DNA of 64,000 nucleotides from Streptomyces asiaticus. GTDB taxonomy: Bacteria > Actinomycetota > Actinomycetes > Streptomycetales > Streptomycetaceae. A model generated the notes under the pieces. The model had not been told where the DNA came from. It did no database searches and saw only the letters and a program-made list of their open reading frames with translations. Location: the NCBI RefSeq assembly GCF_018138715.1, contig NZ_JAGSHX010000001.1:248001-312000 (forward strand). Direction: 5' to 3'. Position numbers and translations under genes: made by a program. This document shows, one piece after another, positions 1 to 13,340 of the stretch (positions within the stretch are counted from its first letter, which is position 1; every line of letters starts with the position of its first letter).

Positions 1-3000
1 GACACGGACGAGACGGGCTACCGCTCGCTCAGCCTGTACTCCCGCCCGGCCGACGCGCCCTCGGACGAGCCGTGGACGCAGCACGCGGCCGGTGCGCTCG
101 CCCCGGCCGGCCCCGAGCCGTCGTTCGACCTGAGCGCATGGCCCCCGGCGGATGCGGAAGCCCTGGACATCAGCGACTTCTACGAGCGCTTCGCCGCCAC
201 CGGCTTCGCCTATGGCCCGGTGTTCCAGGGCCTGCGGGCCGCCTGGCGCTCCGGCGACGAGGTCTACGTCGAGGTCGGCCTCGGTGAGGAGCACGCGTCG
301 GACGCGGCCGACTTCGGCCTCCACCCGGCGCTGCTGGACGCCGCCGTACAGGCGGTGACCTTCGTCGCCCTGGAGGACGTCGGCCTCTCCCGGCTCCCGT
401 TCTCCTGGAGCGGGGTGTCGCTCCACGCCGGTGGCGCGTCCACCCTGCGGGTGCGGCTCACCCAGCTCGGACCGGATTCCATCTCCCTCGCGGTGGCCGA
501 TGGAACCGGCCGCCCGGTGGCGTCGATCGAATCCCTCGTGCTGCGCCCGGTGTCGGTGGAACACATCGACTCGGCCAGGACGTCGGCGTTCCGCGACTCG
601 CTGTTCACGCTGGACTGGACCGCCGTTCCGGCCGTCGCTCCGGCCGAGGCGGCAACGGCCAAGTGGGCCGTGGTGGGCACCGACCACTACGGACTGGCCG
701 CCGGCGCGATCGCCGGAGCCGAGGTGACCGCCTACGCCGATCTCGACGCGCTGGGCGCCGCGATCGACGGAGGCGCCGCTGCCCCGGAGGCCGTGCTGGT
801 CTCCTACGCACCGGGCCTCGACGACGAGGCGGCTCAGGGCAAGCCCAGGAGCAAGGCGAAGGGCAAGGCCAAGGGCAAGAGCAAGGCCAAGCGGGGACTG
901 GAGCCGGCCGGCGCCATCCACGCGGTGACGCACCACACGCTCGGCATGATCCAGGGCTGGCTCGGCGACCGCCGGTTCGACTCCTCCCGACTGGTCTTCG
1001 TGACGTCGGGCGCCATGGCGACCGAGGACCGCGACGAGACCCCGGACCTGATCCACGCACCCCTGTGGGGCATGGTGCGGTCCGCGCAGTCGGAGAATCC
1101 GAACTGCTTCGTCCTGGTGGACCTGGACCCACAGGAGCCCGCCGAGGCGTCCAAGGCGGCACTGCGCGCGGTGCTCGCCGGCGACGAGCCGCAGGCCGTG
1201 GTCCGCGAGGGCACGGTGCTCGGCCAGCGCATGGCGCGGGTCTCCTCGGGCACCGCGCTGCTGCCCCCCGCGGGCATACGCGAATGGCGCCTGGACATGC
1301 ACGCCAAGGGAACCCTGGAGAACCTGGCGCTGCTGCCCTGCCCCGAGGTCACCGAAGCGCTGGGCGAGAACGAGATCAGGGTCGAGATGCGCGCGGCGGG
1401 GATGAACTTCCGCGATGTGCTCAACGCCCTGGGGATGTACCCCGGAGAGGCCGGGCCGCTCGGTGGTGAGGGCGCCGGCATCGTGACCGAGGTCGGCACC
1501 GGAGTGACGGACCTGACCCCCGGCGACCGGGTGATGGGCATCTTCAGCGGGTCGTTCGGCCCGGTCGCGATCACCGACCGGAGGGTTGTCGCCCGGGTCC
1601 CGGAGGACTGGACGTTCGAGCAGGCGGCCTCCACCCCCATCGTGTTCCTGACGGCCTACTACGCCATGGTGGACCTGGGAGGTCTCCAGCCCGGCCAGTC
1701 GGTGCTGGTGCACTCGGCGGCCGGTGGTGTGGGCATGGCCACGCTCCAGCTGGCGCGGCACCTCGGGGCCGAGGTCTTCGGCACGGCGAGCGAGGGCAAG
1801 TGGGACACCCTGCGGTCGCTGGGTCTGGACGACGAGCACATCGCGTCGTCGCGGACGCTGGACTTCGAAAAGCGCTTCCTCGATGTCACCGGCGGGCGCG
1901 GTATGGACGTGGTGCTCGACTCGCTGGCGCGGGAGTTCGTGGACGCGGGTCTGCGTCTGCTGCCGCGCGGCGGACGGTTCCTGGAGATGGGCAAGACCGA
2001 CATCCGGATCCCGGACGAGGTGGCCGCCGAATACACCGGAGTCTCCTACCGGGCGTTCGACCTCATGGAGGCGGGAGCCGACCGCATCCATGAGATGTGG
2101 AGCGACCTGATCTCCCTGTTCGAGAGCGGGGTACTGCGGCCGCTGCCGGTGCGCACCTGGGATGTCCGCAGGGCACCCGACGCCTTCCGCTTCATCAGCC
2201 AGGCCCGGCACACCGGCAAGGTGGCGCTGACCATCCCGCGGACGCTGGATGGTCCGGGGACGGTGCTGATCACGGGTGGTACGGGTGGTCTGGGTGCGTT
2301 GCTGGCCCGTCATCTGGTGGTGGATCACGGGGTTGAGCGTCTGGTGCTGACGAGTCGTCGTGGCGTGGAGGCGCCGGGTGCGGCGGAGTTGGTGGCGGAG
2401 CTGGCCGGGCTGGGTGCCGAGGCGCGGGTGGTGGCGTGTGATGTCGCCGACCGGGCCGCGGTGGAGAAGCTGCTGGCGGGGATCGGTTCGGAGCATCCGC
2501 TGTCGGCGGTGGTGCATGCGGCGGGTGTGCTGGATGACGGTGTGGTGGAGTCGCTGACGCCGGAGCGGGTGGACAAGGTGCTGCGTCCGAAGGTGGACGC
2601 CGCGCTGCACCTGCACGAGCTCACCCGCGACCTGGACCTCGCCGCCTTCATCCTGTACTCCTCCGTCTCCGGTACGTTCGGCGGCTCGGGCCAGGCCAAC
2701 TACGCGGCGGGCAACGCGTTCATGGACGCCCTGGCCCAGCACCGCAGGGCCGCGGGGCTCCCGGCCGCCTCGCTCGTCTGGGGGCCGTGGACGCAGGACG
2801 GCGGCATGACCACCGAGCTGGCCGACGCCGACGTCAGCCGCATGACCCGGACCGGCATGGTCGCCCTCACCCCCGAGGCCGGGCTCGCGCTGTTCGACGC
2901 GACCCGCGATCTCGACGGTGCCGTCCTGGTGCCCATGACGATGGACATGGCGTCGGTGGGCGAGCCGGTACCCCCGCTGCTGCGCGGACTGGTGCGGGCC

Positions 3001-3603
3001 CCCGCGCGCCGGACCGCCGAGTCGGGCGCCGCGAGCACCACGGCCGACCCGGCCACCGAGCTCAAGCAGCACCTGGCCGGGAAGTCCGAGACGGAGCGCG
3101 AGCGCATCCTGGTGGAGCTGGTGTGCGACCAGGTGGCCGTCGTCCTCGGCTACGCGTCGGGGCAGGCGATCGAACCCGGACACGCCTTCAAGGACCTGGG
3201 CTTCGACTCCCTGTCGGCCGTCGAGCTGCGCAACCGGCTCAACGCGATCACCGGAACGCGGCTGCCGGCGACCCTGGTGTTCGACTACCCGACCCCGGTG
3301 TCACTCGGACGATTCCTGCGGGAAGAGGTCACCCCCGCGGACGGGCCCGCGACCGAGCCCGTCTTCGGAGAACTCGACCGGCTGGAATCCACCCTGTCGG
3401 CGCTCGACTCCGACAGCGAGACGCAACGCCGGGTCATGGAGCGGCTCCAGGGCCTGGTGGCGAAGTGGTCCGCCGGCGGCACCGGGCCGGTGTCCGGCAC
3501 CGCGACGGCGCTGGACGACGACGCGGATGACGACAGCGAGATCGAATCGGCCACCGCCGACGAGATCTTCAAACTCATTGACGACGAATTCGGAATGTCC
3601 TGA
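1..3603 (+). CDS. Type I PKS, C-terminal part: DH(partial)-ER-KR-ACP-docking
   Basis: The gene is open at the left edge and reads in frame from base 1 (1200 residues visible). Domains, in window residues: the C-terminal part of a dehydratase (about 1-185, with GYGPxFQG-like FAYGPVFQG and HPALLDAA); KR structural half (200-415); enoylreductase (428-745, cofactor loop [10 protein letters not shown]); catalytic KR (750-985, GGTGGLG, LDD after HAAGV so B-type, SSVSG and NYAAGN retained); ACP (1030-1108, GFDSL); and a C-terminal docking tail ending [14 protein letters not shown]. This is a fully reducing module. Its KS and AT lie outside the window, so the extender unit is unknown. The docking tail matches the N-terminal helix of the next gene, 45 bp downstream. 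Two oddities: a Lys-rich insert at 841-897 inside the KR structural half, and a 421-bp stretch identical to the KR of the last module of the third PKS gene. Confidence 0.95.
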   Translation, partial: DTDETGYRSLSLYSRPADAPSDEPWTQHAAGALAPAGPEPSFDLSAWPPADAEALDISDFYERFAATGFAYGPVFQGLRAAWRSGDEVYVEVGLGEEHASDAADFGLHPALLDAAVQAVTFVALEDVGLSRLPFSWSGVSLHAGGASTLRVRLTQLGPDSISLAVADGTGRPVASIESLVLRPVSVEHIDSARTSAFRDSLFTLDWTAVPAVAPAEAATAKWAVVGTDHYGLAAGAIAGAEVTAYADLDALGAAIDGGAAAPEAVLVSYAPGLDDEAAQGKPRSKAKGKAKGKSKAKRGLEPAGAIHAVTHHTLGMIQGWLGDRRFDSSRLVFVTSGAMATEDRDETPDLIHAPLWGMVRSAQSENPNCFVLVDLDPQEPAEASKAALRAVLAGDEPQAVVREGTVLGQRMARVSSGTALLPPAGIREWRLDMHAKGTLENLALLPCPEVTEALGENEIRVEMRAAGMNFRDVLNALGMYPGEAGPLGGEGAGIVTEVGTGVTDLTPGDRVMGIFSGSFGPVAITDRRVVARVPEDWTFEQAASTPIVFLTAYYAMVDLGGLQPGQSVLVHSAAGGVGMATLQLARHLGAEVFGTASEGKWDTLRSLGLDDEHIASSRTLDFEKRFLDVTGGRGMDVVLDSLAREFVDAGLRLLPRGGRFLEMGKTDIRIPDEVAAEYTGVSYRAFDLMEAGADRIHEMWSDLISLFESGVLRPLPVRTWDVRRAPDAFRFISQARHTGKVALTIPRTLDGPGTVLITGGTGGLGALLARHLVVDHGVERLVLTSRRGVEAPGAAELVAELAGLGAEARVVACDVADRAAVEKLLAGIGSEHPLSAVVHAAGVLDDGVVESLTPERVDKVLRPKVDAALHLHELTRDLDLAAFILYSSVSGTFGGSGQANYAAGNAFMDALAQHRRAAGLPAASLVWGPWTQDGGMTTELADADVSRMTRTGMVALTPEAGLALFDATRDLDGAVLVPMTMDMASVGEPVPPLLRGLVRAPARRTAESGAASTTADPATELKQHLAGKSETERERILVELVCDQVAVVLGYASGQAIEPGHAFKDLGFDSLSAVELRNRLNAITGTRLPATLVFDYPTPVSLGRFLREEVTPADGPATEPVFGELDRLESTLSALDSDSETQRRVMERLQGLVAKWSAGGTGPVSGTATALDDDADDDSEIESATADEIFKLIDDEFGMS

Positions 3604-3648
3604 CGTGGCGAGCTGGAACTCACAGAGTGTTTCAAGGGGCTGGGGATA

Positions 3649-6600
3649 GTGGCGGAAGACGAAAAACTCCTTGACTACCTCAAGAAGGTGACGGCTGACC
3701 TGCGTCAGGCTCGTCGGCGACTTCGACAGGTGGAGGAGCGGGACCGGGAGCCCATCGCCATCGTGGCGATGAGCTGCCGGTACCCGGGGGGTGTGAGGAC
3801 TCCGGAGGAGCTGTGGCGGCTCGTCGCCGAGGGCGGCGACGCGATCACCGAGTTCCCGCCCGACCGGGGCTGGGACGTCGATGGCTTCTTCGACCCGGAC
3901 TCGGACCGATCCGGCACCTTCTCCGTCCGTGAGGGCGGGTTCCTGGACGCGCCCGGCGACTTCGACCCCGGCTTCTTCTCCATGAGCCCGCGGGAGGCGC
4001 TCGCCACCGACCCCCAGCAGCGGCTGCTGCTGGAGACCGCCTGGGAGGCGTTCGAGCGCGCCGGAATCGACCCGGCGTCGGTGCGGGGCAGCCAGGCCGG
4101 TGTGTTCGTCGGTGCCTCGCCCTCCGGCTACGGCGCCGGGGTGAGCGAGATGCCCGAAGGCGTGGAGGGGCTGCTGCTCGCGGGCAACGCCACCTCCGTG
4201 GTCTCCGGGCGGGTGGCCTACACCCTGGGCCTCGAGGGGCCCGCCGTGACGGTGGACACCGCGTGTTCGTCGTCGCTGGTCGCCCTGCACTGGGCCTGCC
4301 AGGCGCTCCGTCAGGAGGAGTGCTCGCTGGCCCTGGCGGGTGGCGTCGCCGTCATGTTCACCCCCAGCATGTTCGTCGAGTTCAGCCGGCAGGGCGGGCT
4401 CGCTCCCGACGGCCGGTGCAAGGCGTTCGGCGCGGGCGCCGACGGCACCGGCTGGGCGGAGGGTGCGGGTCTGCTCCTCCTGGAGCGGCTCTCCGACGCC
4501 CGGCGCAACGGCCACCCGGTGCTGGCCGTCGTCCGGGGCTCGGCGATCAACCAGGACGGCGCGTCCAACGGTCTGACGGCCCCCAACGGCCCCTCGCAGC
4601 GGCGGGTGATCCGCCAGGCGCTCCAGAACGCGGGCCTGACCCCCGCCGATGTGGACGCGGTGGAGGCACACGGCACGGGTACGTCGCTGGGCGACCCGAT
4701 CGAGGCGCAGGCGCTGCTCGCCACCTACGGCAAGGAGCGGCCGGAGGACAAGCCGCTGTGGCTGGGCTCGCTGAAGTCCAACATCGGCCACTCCCAGGCC
4801 GCCGCCGGTGTCGGTGGGGTCATCAAGATGGTGATGGCCATGCGGAACGGCGTGCTGCCCAAGACGCTCCACGCGGACGAGCCGTCCACCCAGGTGGACT
4901 GGTCCGAAGGCGACATCCGGCTGCTCAACGAGTCGACCCCCTGGCCCGAGACCGAGCAGCCCCGCCGGGCCGGTGTGTCCTCGTTCGGCATCAGCGGCAC
5001 GAACGCCCACGCGATCCTGGAGGAGGCTCCGGAGCCCGAGGCGGCCGAGGAGGCCGAGGCGGAGGTCGCCGACGGTCCGGTGGCCTGGGTGGTGTCCGGC
5101 CGCAGCGCGGCCGGCCTGCGCGCACAGGCGGGCACGCTGCGGAACTTCCTGGCCGAGCGCCCGGAGCTGAACGCCGCCGACGTGGCGTACTCGCTGGTGG
5201 CGACGCGGTCGGTGTTCGAGCACCGCGGGGTGGTGACGGGGGCCGATCGCGAGGAGCTCCTGGAGCGGCTGGGCGCGTTGGCCGGGGACGAGATTGCCTC
5301 GGGTGTCACGCGTGGCGTGGCGGATGTCCGTGGCCGTTCGGTCTTTGTGTTCCCCGGCCAGGGGGCGCAGTGGGTGGGTATGGCGGTGGACTTGCTGGAG
5401 TCCTCGCCGGTGTTCGCCGAGGCGATCGGCGAGTGTGAGACGGCCTTGTCGGCGTACGTCGACTGGTCGCTGACGGATGTGCTGCGTGGCGCGGAGGGTG
5501 CTCCGGGCTTCGACCGGGTGGATGTGGTCCAGCCGGTGCTCTTCGCGGTGATGGTGTCGCTGGCGAAGCTGTGGCGTTCGGTGGGCGTGGAGCCCGACGC
5601 CGTCATGGGCCACAGCCAGGGCGAGATCGCCGCGGCGTGCGTCGCGGGCGCGCTCTCGCTGGAGGACGCCGCCAAGGTGGTGGCGTTGCGCTCGCAGGCG
5701 ATCGCCGTGGGCCTTGCGGGCCGTGGTGGCATGGTGTCGGTCGGACTGCCGGCGGATCAGGCCAAGGAGCGCATTGCCGCCTGGGACGGCGCGATCTCGG
5801 TCGCCGCGGTCAACGGACCGGGTTCCGTCGTGGTCTCCGGTGACCCGAAGGCGTTGCACGAGATGGTGGCCCAGCTGGAGGGCGAGGAGATCCGCGTCCG
5901 TCGGGTCCCGGTGGACTACGCCTCGCACTCCGCCCACGTGGAAGGCATCCGCGACGAGTTGCTCAAGGTGCTGGCGGACATCGCACCGCGCCCGTCGGAG
6001 GTGCCGTTCTACTCCACGGTGTCCGGCGAACTGGTCGACACGGCCGGTCTGGACGCGGAGTACTGGTACCGCAACCTGCGGCAGACCGTCGAGCTGGAGG
6101 CCACCACCCGCACCCTCCTCAACAGTGGCCATGTCACCTTCATCGAGGTGAGCCCGCACCCGGTTCTCACCCTTCCCGTCCAGCAGACGGTTGAAGCCTC
6201 TGAGGCGCAAGCCGTCGTCGTGGGCACGCTGCGGCGCGACGAGGGCGGTCTGGAGCGTTTCCTGACCTCCGCCGCCGAGGTGTTCGCGCGTGGCACCAAG
6301 GTGGACTGGCTCACCGAGCTGGAGGGCCGTGGCGCCCGTCGTGTCGAGCTGCCGACCTACGCCTTCCAGCGCGAGCGCTACTGGCTCGATGGATTCGGTC
6401 TGCCGCCCGGCGGAAGTGCGGCCGATGGCGCCGGTTCTGTCGATGCGCGGTTCTGGGAGGTGGTGGAGCGCCAGGATCTGGAGTCGCTGGCGGGGACGCT
6501 GGCGGTGGACAGCGAGGCGCCGCTGAGCGCGGTGCTGCCCGCCCTGTCCGCGTACCACCGCAACAACCGCGACCAGTCCACGATCGACGGCTGGCGCTAC

Positions 6601-9600
6601 AAGGTGTCGTGGAAGCCGGTCTCCGACCTGGCCGAAGGGTCGTTGTCGGGGACCTGGCTGGTGGTGGTTCCGGCGTCCCGTGTCGGCGACGAGCTGGTGG
6701 CGGGGGTTGTCGCCGGGCTCGAGCGGCACGGCGCGGGTGTGGTCCCGGTCGCGGTGGACGAGCGGGACCTCGACGCGGACGTGCTGGCGGAGCGGCTGCG
6801 CGAGGCGGCCGCGGAGACGCCCGAGCTGGGTGGTGTGCTGTCCCTGCTCGCCCTGGACGAGGAGCCCTGCCCCGGATATCCGGCGCTGTCGGGCGGCTAT
6901 GCGCTGACCCTGGTGCTGGTGCGGGCCATGGTGCGGGCCGAGATCCCGGCCCGGCTGTGGTGCGGTACGCGGGGCGCGGTGTCGGTGGGGCGTTCGGACC
7001 GGCTCACCAGCCCGACGCAGGCGATGGTCTGGGCGCTGGGCCGGGTCGCCGGTCTTGAGCTCCCCCCGCTGTGGGGCGGTCTGGTCGATCTGCCCGAGTC
7101 GCTGGACGCGCGCGGCGCGGCGCGGCTGGCCGGGGTGCTGTCCGTCGAGGGCGGCGAGGACCAGGTCGCGGTGCGCGGCTCCGGTGTCTTCGTACGTCGT
7201 CTGGTGCGGTCCGCCCCGGCCGCCGGCGAGGAGATCTCGTGGCGGGCGCGTGGCACGGTGCTGGTGACCGGTGGTACGGGCGGGCTCGGTGGCCAGGTGG
7301 CCCGCTGGCTGGTCCGCAGCGGTGCCGAGCACTTGGTGTTGACCAGCCGCCGCGGTCTCGAGGCCGAGGGCGCCGCCGAGTTGAAGGCGGAGCTGGAGGG
7401 CATGGGCGCCGAGGTGACGGTGGCCGCGTGCGACGCGGCGGACCGTGACGCGCTCGCCGCCGTCCTGGACGCCGTACCGGAGCACCAGCCGCTCACCGGG
7501 GTGGTGCACGCGGCGGGTGTCACGATCGCGGCTTCCCTGCTGGAGACGGAGCTCGCGGACGCGGCCCGGGTGGTGTCGGGCAAGGTGGCGGGTGCCGTCA
7601 ATCTGGACGAGCTGCTCGGCGACCGTGAGCTCGACGCGTTCGTGGTCTTCTCGTCCATCTCCGGTGTGTGGGGCGGCGGCAGCCAGGGCGTCTACGGCTC
7701 CGGAAACGCCTTCCTGGACGCGCTGGTTGAGCAGCGCCGGGCGCGGGGTCTCGCGGGTACCGCCGTCTCCTGGGGCCCGTGGGCCGAGGGCGGCATGGCG
7801 ACCCGGGACGACGCGGGGGAGCAGCTGGCGCGGCGTGGTCTGCCCGCGATGGCACCCCAGCTGGCGATCGCCGCTCTGGAGCGCGCGGTGGCCGGTGACG
7901 ACGGTCTGGTGACGGTGGTGGACGTGGACTGGGAGCGGTTCGCGCCCTCGTTCACCGCGGTCCGTCCCAGTCCGTTGCTGAGCGACCTCGACGAGGTCCG
8001 GGCGCTGGAGACGCAGGGCGACGGTGGCGAGAGCGCCGAGGCCGCCGGGGCGCAGCTGCGCGAGCGGCTGAAGCCGCTGACCGAGGGGGAGCGGGACCGG
8101 GCGCTGCTCGATCTGGTGCGCAAGCACGCCGCCGCCGTGCTCGGTTACGCCTCCGCCGAGATGGTCGAGCCGAACCGGGCCTTCCGCGATCTGGGCTTCG
8201 ACTCGCTGACCGCGGTCGACCTGCGCAACCGGCTGGCCGCGGAGACCGGTCTCAGCCTGCCCGCCACGCTGGTCTTCGACTACCCCAGCGCCGGCACGCT
8301 CGCGGCGTATCTGCGGACCGAGGTGCTGGGCACCGCGTCGTCGCCGGCGCTCGTCGCCGGGTCCGGGGCCGTGGCCGGGTCCGGCGCGGACGACGACCCC
8401 ATCGCGATCGTCTCCATGAGCTGCCGCTTCCCCGGCGGGGTGCGCAGCCCGGAGGACCTGTGGCAGCTGGTGGAGAGCGGCGGTGACGCCATCTCCTCCT
8501 TCCCGTCGGACCGCGGCTGGGATCTGTCGGGCATGTATGACCCGGACCCGGACCGGCCCGGCACGTTCTACGCCCGTGAAGGCGGATTCCTGTACGACGC
8601 GGCCGAGTTCGACCCCGGCTTCTTCGGGATCTCGCCGCGTGAGGCGCTGGCGACCGACCCGCAGCAGCGGCTGCTGCTGGAGACCTCGTGGGAGGCGTTC
8701 GAGCGGGCGGGCATCAACCCCGCGTCGGTGCGGGGCAGCCAGGTCGGCGTGTTCGTGGGCTTCTCGGGCTCCGGTTACGGCGCCAATCTGGAGACCGTGC
8801 CCGAGGACGTCGAGGGCCACCTGCTGACCGGCAACGCGGGCAGCGTCGTCTCCGGCCGTCTCGCCTACACCTACGGCCTGCAGGGTCCCGCCGTCACGGT
8901 GGACACCGCCTGCTCGTCGTCGCTGGTGGCCCTGCACCTGGCCTGCCAGTCGCTGCGTCAGGGCGAATGCTCCATGGCGCTGGTCGGCGGTGTGACGGTG
9001 ATGGCCACCCCGATGGCGTTCGTCGAGTTCAGCCGGCAGGGCGGGCTCGCCCCCGACGGGCGCTGCAAGCCGTTCTCGGCCGCGGCGGACGGTACGGGCT
9101 GGAGCGAGGGCGCCGATGTGCTGCTCGTGGAGCGGCTGTCGGACGCCCGGCGCAACGGTCACCAGGTGCTCGGCATCGTGCGGGGCTCCGCCGTCAACCA
9201 GGACGGTGCGTCCAACGGCCTGACGGCCCCCAACGGCCCCTCGCAGCAGCGGGTGATCCGCCAGGCGCTGGCCAGCGCCGGGGTGTCGGCCGCCGAGGTG
9301 GACGCGGTGGAGGCGCACGGCACGGGTACGTCGCTGGGCGACCCGATCGAGGCGCAGGCGCTGCTGGCCACCTACGGCCAGGAGCGGCCGGAGGGCCGCC
9401 CGCTGTGGCTGGGTGCGCTCAAGTCGAACATCGGGCACACCCAGGCCGCGTCCGGACTCGCCGGCGTCATCAAGATGGTCATGGCGATGCGGCACGGCGT
9501 ACTGCCGAAGATGCTGCATGTGGACGAGCCGTCGCCGCAGGTGGACTGGTCGGCGGGCGAGGTGCGGCTGCTGACCGAGGCCACCGCGTGGCCGGAGACG

Positions 9601-12600
9601 GGGCAGCCGCGCCGGGCCGGCGTCTCCGCGTTCGGCGTCAGCGGCACCAATGTGCACACCATCATCGAGCAGGCCCCGTCGGAGGCCGACGAGGAGCGGC
9701 CGGCCGAGGTGACGGCTCCCGACGACCGTGGCGCGGCCCCCTGGGCGCTCTCCGCCCGGAGCGCGGACGGACTGCGCGCCCAGGCGCGGCGGCTGCGGGC
9801 CCATCTGACCGCACAGCCGGAGCTGAGCCTGAAGGACGTGGGCTACTCCCTGGTCGCCACCCGGGCGGTGTTCGAACACCGTGCCGTGCTGACGGGCGCG
9901 GACCGTGCGGAGCTGCTGCGCGGGCTCGAGGCCGTCGCCACCGGCGAGGAGGCCCCCGGGGTCGTGCGCTCGGTCGCCACTCCGACCGGGATCACCGCGT
10001 TCCTGTTCTCCGGCCAGGGCGCCCAGCGCCTCGGCATGGGGCGGGAGTTGTACGACGCCTTCCCGGTGTTCGCCCAGGCGCTGGACGAGGTGTGCGCCCA
10101 CCTGGACGTCACTCTGGACCGCCCGCTCAAGGACGTGATGTTCGCGGCGGAGGGCAGCGCGGACGCCGAGCTGCTGGACCAGACCGCGTTCACCCAGCCC
10201 GCGCTCTTCGCGGTCGAGGTGGCGCTGTTCCGGCTGCTGTCCGCGTGGGGCGTGGCACCGGATGTGGTGATCGGCCACTCCATCGGGGAGATCGCCGCCG
10301 CGCAGGTGGCCGGGGTGTTCTCGCTGGAGGACGCCTGCACCCTGGTGGCCGCCCGTGGCCGTCTGATGCAGGCGCTGCCCGAAGGCGGCGCGATGGTCGC
10401 CATCGAGGCGTCGGAGGAGGAGATCGCGCCGTCGCTCACCGGTCGTGAGGCCGAGGTGAGCATCGCCGCCGTCAACAGCCACTCCTCCGTGGTCATCGCC
10501 GGTGACGAGGCGGCGGCGCTGGAGATCGCCGGACAGTGGGCGGAGCAGGGCCGCAAGACCCGCCGGCTGCGGGTCAGCCACGCCTTCCACTCGCCCCGCA
10601 TGGACGCGATGCTGGACGACTTCCGCAAGGTCGTCGAGGGGCTCTCGTTCGCCCCGCCGGCCATCGCCCTGGTGTCCAACGTGACGGGCAAGCCGGCGGG
10701 CGCCGACGAGGTGTGCTCGCCGGAGTACTGGGTGCGCCACGTCCGCGAGGCGGTGCGCTTCGCGGACGGGATGCGCTCCCTGGAGAACGCGGGAGTGACC
10801 AGGTTCTTCGAGGTGGGCCCCGACGGGGTGCTCTCGGCGATGGCACGCGAGTGCCTGACGGTGGACGAGACTTCGGCCCCCGTCGTCGTGCCCGCGCTGC
10901 GCAAGGACCGCCCGGAGGCCCAGGCGCTGACGACGGCGCTGGCCGAACTCCACGTCCACGGGGTCACCGTCGGCTGGGAGGCCCTGTTCGCGGGCCAGGA
11001 CGTCCGGCGGGTCGAGTTGCCGACGTACGCGTTCCAGCGGCAGCGCTACTGGCTGGACGCCCCCGAGAGCGACACCTCCGCCGCCCCCGCCTCCGCGGAC
11101 GAAGGTGACGCCCGCTTCTGGGACGCGGTCGAGCGTGCGGACCTGGAGGCGCTGACCACCGCGCTGCAGGTGGACGGGAGCGCCTCACTCACCGAGGTGC
11201 TCCCCGCCCTGTCGTCCTACCGCAAGGGCCACCGTGAGCGGTCCACGGTGGACGGCTGGCGCTACCAGATCGCCTGGACCCCGGTGTCCGAGCTCTCGGA
11301 GCGGGCGCTGACCGGGACCTGGATGGTCATGGTCCCCCAGGCGTACGCCGACGACGAACTGGTCACCTCCGCGGCGACCATGCTGGAGCGGCAGGGCGCC
11401 GACGTGGCGCGGATCGTCCTCGACGGCGCCGCGGACATCGACCGCGCGGCGGTCGCCGAGCGGCTGCGCACGGCGGCCGAGGGCGCCCCGGACGGGGCCG
11501 TCGGCGGGGTGCTCTCCCTGCTGGCCCTGGACGAGGACCCCTGCGCCGAGCACACGGTGGTGCCGCGCGGGCTCGCGCTCAACCTCGTCGCGCTCCAGGC
11601 GCTCGTGGACGCCGGTGTCGAGGCCCCGCTGTGGGTGGCGACGCGCGGTGCCGTGTCGGTGACCGGATCCGACACCCTGCGCAGCGCCGCCCAGGCGCAG
11701 ATGTGGGGCCTCGGCCGGGTCGCCGGTCTGGAACACCCCCGGCTCTGGGGCGGTCTGGTCGACCTCCCGGAGACGTTCGACGAGCGGGCCGCGGCCCGGC
11801 TGTCCGGTGTGCTGGGCGGCGGCGCGGGCGAGTTCGAGGACCAGGTGGCGGTGCGTACGTCCGGCGTGTTCACCCGGCGCCTGGTGCGGGCCACCGCGCC
11901 GCGGTCCACGGCCCGGCCGTGGACCGCACGGGGCTCGGTGCTGGTCACCGGCGGCACCGGGGGAGTGGGCGGCCAGGTGGCCCGGTGGCTGGCGAGCGCC
12001 GGTGCCGAGCACCTGGTGCTGACCAGCCGCCGTGGCCCGGAGGCCGACGGTGCCGCCGAACTGCGCGACGAGCTCACCGCGTTGGGCGCCGAGGTGACCA
12101 TCGCGGCATGTGACGCCGCCGATCGGGAGGCCCTGGCCGCCGTACTGGCCGCCATCCCGGAGCGGTACCCGCTGAGCGCCGTCGTGCACGCGGCGGGCGT
12201 CCTGGACGACGGTGTGCTGGACGCGATGTCGGTGGAGCGGGTCGCGGGCGTGCTGCGTCCCAAGGTGGACGGGGCACGCAACCTGCACGAGCTCACCGAG
12301 GGTCTCGACCTCTCGGCCTTCGTGCTGTTCTCCTCGCTGGCCGGAGCCATCGGCGGCGCCGGGCAGGGCAGTTACGCGGCGGCCAACGCCTACCTCGACG
12401 CCCTGGCGCAGCAGCGCCGGGCCCAGGGCCTGGCGGCCACCTCGGTGGCCTGGGGCCCGTGGGCCGAGGGCGGCATGGCGGTCGACGGGGCGCTGGAGGA
12501 CCGGCTGCGGCGCGGCGGCATGGCCGCGATGACCCCGGAGCTGGCGGTCAAGGCCCTCCAGCAGGCCCTTGACCTGCAGGAGACCCACCTGGCCATCGCC

Positions 12601-13269
12601 GACCTCGACTGGGAGCGATTCGTACCCGCCTACACCGCCGTACGGGCCAGCCGGCTGCTGGACGAGGTGCCCGAGGCGCGGCGGATCCTGGAGGCCGCGC
12701 TCGGCGGCGGGACCGCCGCGGTGTTCGAGACCGGTGGCTCGGAGCTGCGCGAGCGGCTCGCCGGAATGTCCGAGGCGGAGCAGGAACGAGCCCTGCTCGA
12801 ACTGGTCACCACGCAGGTGGCGATGGTGCTGGGCTTCCCGTCGGCGGAGTCGGTCGAGTCCCAGCGGGCCTTCCGCGAACTCGGCTTCGACTCGCTGACC
12901 GCTGTCGAACTGCGCAACCGGCTGGACGCGGCGACGGGCCTTCGCCTGCCCGCGACGATCGTCTTCGACCACCCGACGCCCGTGGCGCTGGCCCGCCGAC
13001 TGCGGACCGACGTCGTCCGGGACGGGGTCTCGGCGGCCGCGCCGATCCTCAGCGAGCTGGACCGGATCGAGGCGGCGATGGCCACGATCTCCGCCGAGGA
13101 CGTGGACCGGCCGAGGATCACGACGCGCTTGCAGACGCTGCTTCTGAAGTGGGGAGAAGCGGAACAGGATTCGGGCAACACCGGCAAGAAGGCGGTCGCG
13201 AACAAGATTCAGTCGGCGACATCCGATGAGATCTTCGACTTCATTGACAAGGAGCTCGGGATTTCCTGA
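3649..13269 (+). CDS. Type I PKS, two modules: KS-AT(mm)-KR-ACP, KS-AT(m)-KR-ACP
   Basis: A GTG start at 3649 follows AAGGGG/GGGGA; 3206 residues. The N-terminal docking helix ([14 protein letters not shown]) occupies residues 1-30. First module: KS (34-458, active Cys206 in DTACSSS, then HGTGT and NIGH); AT (564-895, GHSQG with Ser656 and YASH at 757, the methylmalonyl signature); KR (982-1430, no [14 protein letters not shown] so A1-type by the W/Q rule); ACP (1480-1555, GFDSL). Second module: KS (1583-2010); AT (2115-2450, GHSIG and HAFH, the malonyl signature); KR (2530-2995, HAAGVLDD so B-type); ACP (3041-3120). The C-terminal docking tail ends [14 protein letters not shown]. Predicted additions are a 2-methyl-3-hydroxy unit and then a 3-hydroxy unit. 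All catalytic motifs appear intact. The KR-ACP-KS stretch closely resembles the equivalent stretch in the next gene. Confidence 0.97.
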   Translation: MAEDEKLLDYLKKVTADLRQARRRLRQVEERDREPIAIVAMSCRYPGGVRTPEELWRLVAEGGDAITEFPPDRGWDVDGFFDPDSDRSGTFSVREGGFLDAPGDFDPGFFSMSPREALATDPQQRLLLETAWEAFERAGIDPASVRGSQAGVFVGASPSGYGAGVSEMPEGVEGLLLAGNATSVVSGRVAYTLGLEGPAVTVDTACSSSLVALHWACQALRQEECSLALAGGVAVMFTPSMFVEFSRQGGLAPDGRCKAFGAGADGTGWAEGAGLLLLERLSDARRNGHPVLAVVRGSAINQDGASNGLTAPNGPSQRRVIRQALQNAGLTPADVDAVEAHGTGTSLGDPIEAQALLATYGKERPEDKPLWLGSLKSNIGHSQAAAGVGGVIKMVMAMRNGVLPKTLHADEPSTQVDWSEGDIRLLNESTPWPETEQPRRAGVSSFGISGTNAHAILEEAPEPEAAEEAEAEVADGPVAWVVSGRSAAGLRAQAGTLRNFLAERPELNAADVAYSLVATRSVFEHRGVVTGADREELLERLGALAGDEIASGVTRGVADVRGRSVFVFPGQGAQWVGMAVDLLESSPVFAEAIGECETALSAYVDWSLTDVLRGAEGAPGFDRVDVVQPVLFAVMVSLAKLWRSVGVEPDAVMGHSQGEIAAACVAGALSLEDAAKVVALRSQAIAVGLAGRGGMVSVGLPADQAKERIAAWDGAISVAAVNGPGSVVVSGDPKALHEMVAQLEGEEIRVRRVPVDYASHSAHVEGIRDELLKVLADIAPRPSEVPFYSTVSGELVDTAGLDAEYWYRNLRQTVELEATTRTLLNSGHVTFIEVSPHPVLTLPVQQTVEASEAQAVVVGTLRRDEGGLERFLTSAAEVFARGTKVDWLTELEGRGARRVELPTYAFQRERYWLDGFGLPPGGSAADGAGSVDARFWEVVERQDLESLAGTLAVDSEAPLSAVLPALSAYHRNNRDQSTIDGWRYKVSWKPVSDLAEGSLSGTWLVVVPASRVGDELVAGVVAGLERHGAGVVPVAVDERDLDADVLAERLREAAAETPELGGVLSLLALDEEPCPGYPALSGGYALTLVLVRAMVRAEIPARLWCGTRGAVSVGRSDRLTSPTQAMVWALGRVAGLELPPLWGGLVDLPESLDARGAARLAGVLSVEGGEDQVAVRGSGVFVRRLVRSAPAAGEEISWRARGTVLVTGGTGGLGGQVARWLVRSGAEHLVLTSRRGLEAEGAAELKAELEGMGAEVTVAACDAADRDALAAVLDAVPEHQPLTGVVHAAGVTIAASLLETELADAARVVSGKVAGAVNLDELLGDRELDAFVVFSSISGVWGGGSQGVYGSGNAFLDALVEQRRARGLAGTAVSWGPWAEGGMATRDDAGEQLARRGLPAMAPQLAIAALERAVAGDDGLVTVVDVDWERFAPSFTAVRPSPLLSDLDEVRALETQGDGGESAEAAGAQLRERLKPLTEGERDRALLDLVRKHAAAVLGYASAEMVEPNRAFRDLGFDSLTAVDLRNRLAAETGLSLPATLVFDYPSAGTLAAYLRTEVLGTASSPALVAGSGAVAGSGADDDPIAIVSMSCRFPGGVRSPEDLWQLVESGGDAISSFPSDRGWDLSGMYDPDPDRPGTFYAREGGFLYDAAEFDPGFFGISPREALATDPQQRLLLETSWEAFERAGINPASVRGSQVGVFVGFSGSGYGANLETVPEDVEGHLLTGNAGSVVSGRLAYTYGLQGPAVTVDTACSSSLVALHLACQSLRQGECSMALVGGVTVMATPMAFVEFSRQGGLAPDGRCKPFSAAADGTGWSEGADVLLVERLSDARRNGHQVLGIVRGSAVNQDGASNGLTAPNGPSQQRVIRQALASAGVSAAEVDAVEAHGTGTSLGDPIEAQALLATYGQERPEGRPLWLGALKSNIGHTQAASGLAGVIKMVMAMRHGVLPKMLHVDEPSPQVDWSAGEVRLLTEATAWPETGQPRRAGVSAFGVSGTNVHTIIEQAPSEADEERPAEVTAPDDRGAAPWALSARSADGLRAQARRLRAHLTAQPELSLKDVGYSLVATRAVFEHRAVLTGADRAELLRGLEAVATGEEAPGVVRSVATPTGITAFLFSGQGAQRLGMGRELYDAFPVFAQALDEVCAHLDVTLDRPLKDVMFAAEGSADAELLDQTAFTQPALFAVEVALFRLLSAWGVAPDVVIGHSIGEIAAAQVAGVFSLEDACTLVAARGRLMQALPEGGAMVAIEASEEEIAPSLTGREAEVSIAAVNSHSSVVIAGDEAAALEIAGQWAEQGRKTRRLRVSHAFHSPRMDAMLDDFRKVVEGLSFAPPAIALVSNVTGKPAGADEVCSPEYWVRHVREAVRFADGMRSLENAGVTRFFEVGPDGVLSAMARECLTVDETSAPVVVPALRKDRPEAQALTTALAELHVHGVTVGWEALFAGQDVRRVELPTYAFQRQRYWLDAPESDTSAAPASADEGDARFWDAVERADLEALTTALQVDGSASLTEVLPALSSYRKGHRERSTVDGWRYQIAWTPVSELSERALTGTWMVMVPQAYADDELVTSAATMLERQGADVARIVLDGAADIDRAAVAERLRTAAEGAPDGAVGGVLSLLALDEDPCAEHTVVPRGLALNLVALQALVDAGVEAPLWVATRGAVSVTGSDTLRSAAQAQMWGLGRVAGLEHPRLWGGLVDLPETFDERAAARLSGVLGGGAGEFEDQVAVRTSGVFTRRLVRATAPRSTARPWTARGSVLVTGGTGGVGGQVARWLASAGAEHLVLTSRRGPEADGAAELRDELTALGAEVTIAACDAADREALAAVLAAIPERYPLSAVVHAAGVLDDGVLDAMSVERVAGVLRPKVDGARNLHELTEGLDLSAFVLFSSLAGAIGGAGQGSYAAANAYLDALAQQRRAQGLAATSVAWGPWAEGGMAVDGALEDRLRRGGMAAMTPELAVKALQQALDLQETHLAIADLDWERFVPAYTAVRASRLLDEVPEARRILEAALGGGTAAVFETGGSELRERLAGMSEAEQERALLELVTTQVAMVLGFPSAESVESQRAFRELGFDSLTAVELRNRLDAATGLRLPATIVFDHPTPVALARRLRTDVVRDGVSAAAPILSELDRIEAAMATISAEDVDRPRITTRLQTLLLKWGEAEQDSGNTGKKAVANKIQSATSDEIFDFIDKELGIS

Positions 13270-13340
13270 GCTGGGTTTTTTGACTGAGCCTCGGTCAATT
13301 CCCGAGGATCGCTCCTTACTACTTACTGGGTGATATCGCA

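Noticed and set aside
3301..10959. A 2552-codon open frame on the minus strand opposite the second PKS gene, and a similar 3061-codon frame at 17685-26870
   Set aside because: They are Arg/Gly/His-rich antisense shadows caused by high GC content and strong third-position bias; no domain is recognisable and the plus strand encodes intact PKS domains throughout.
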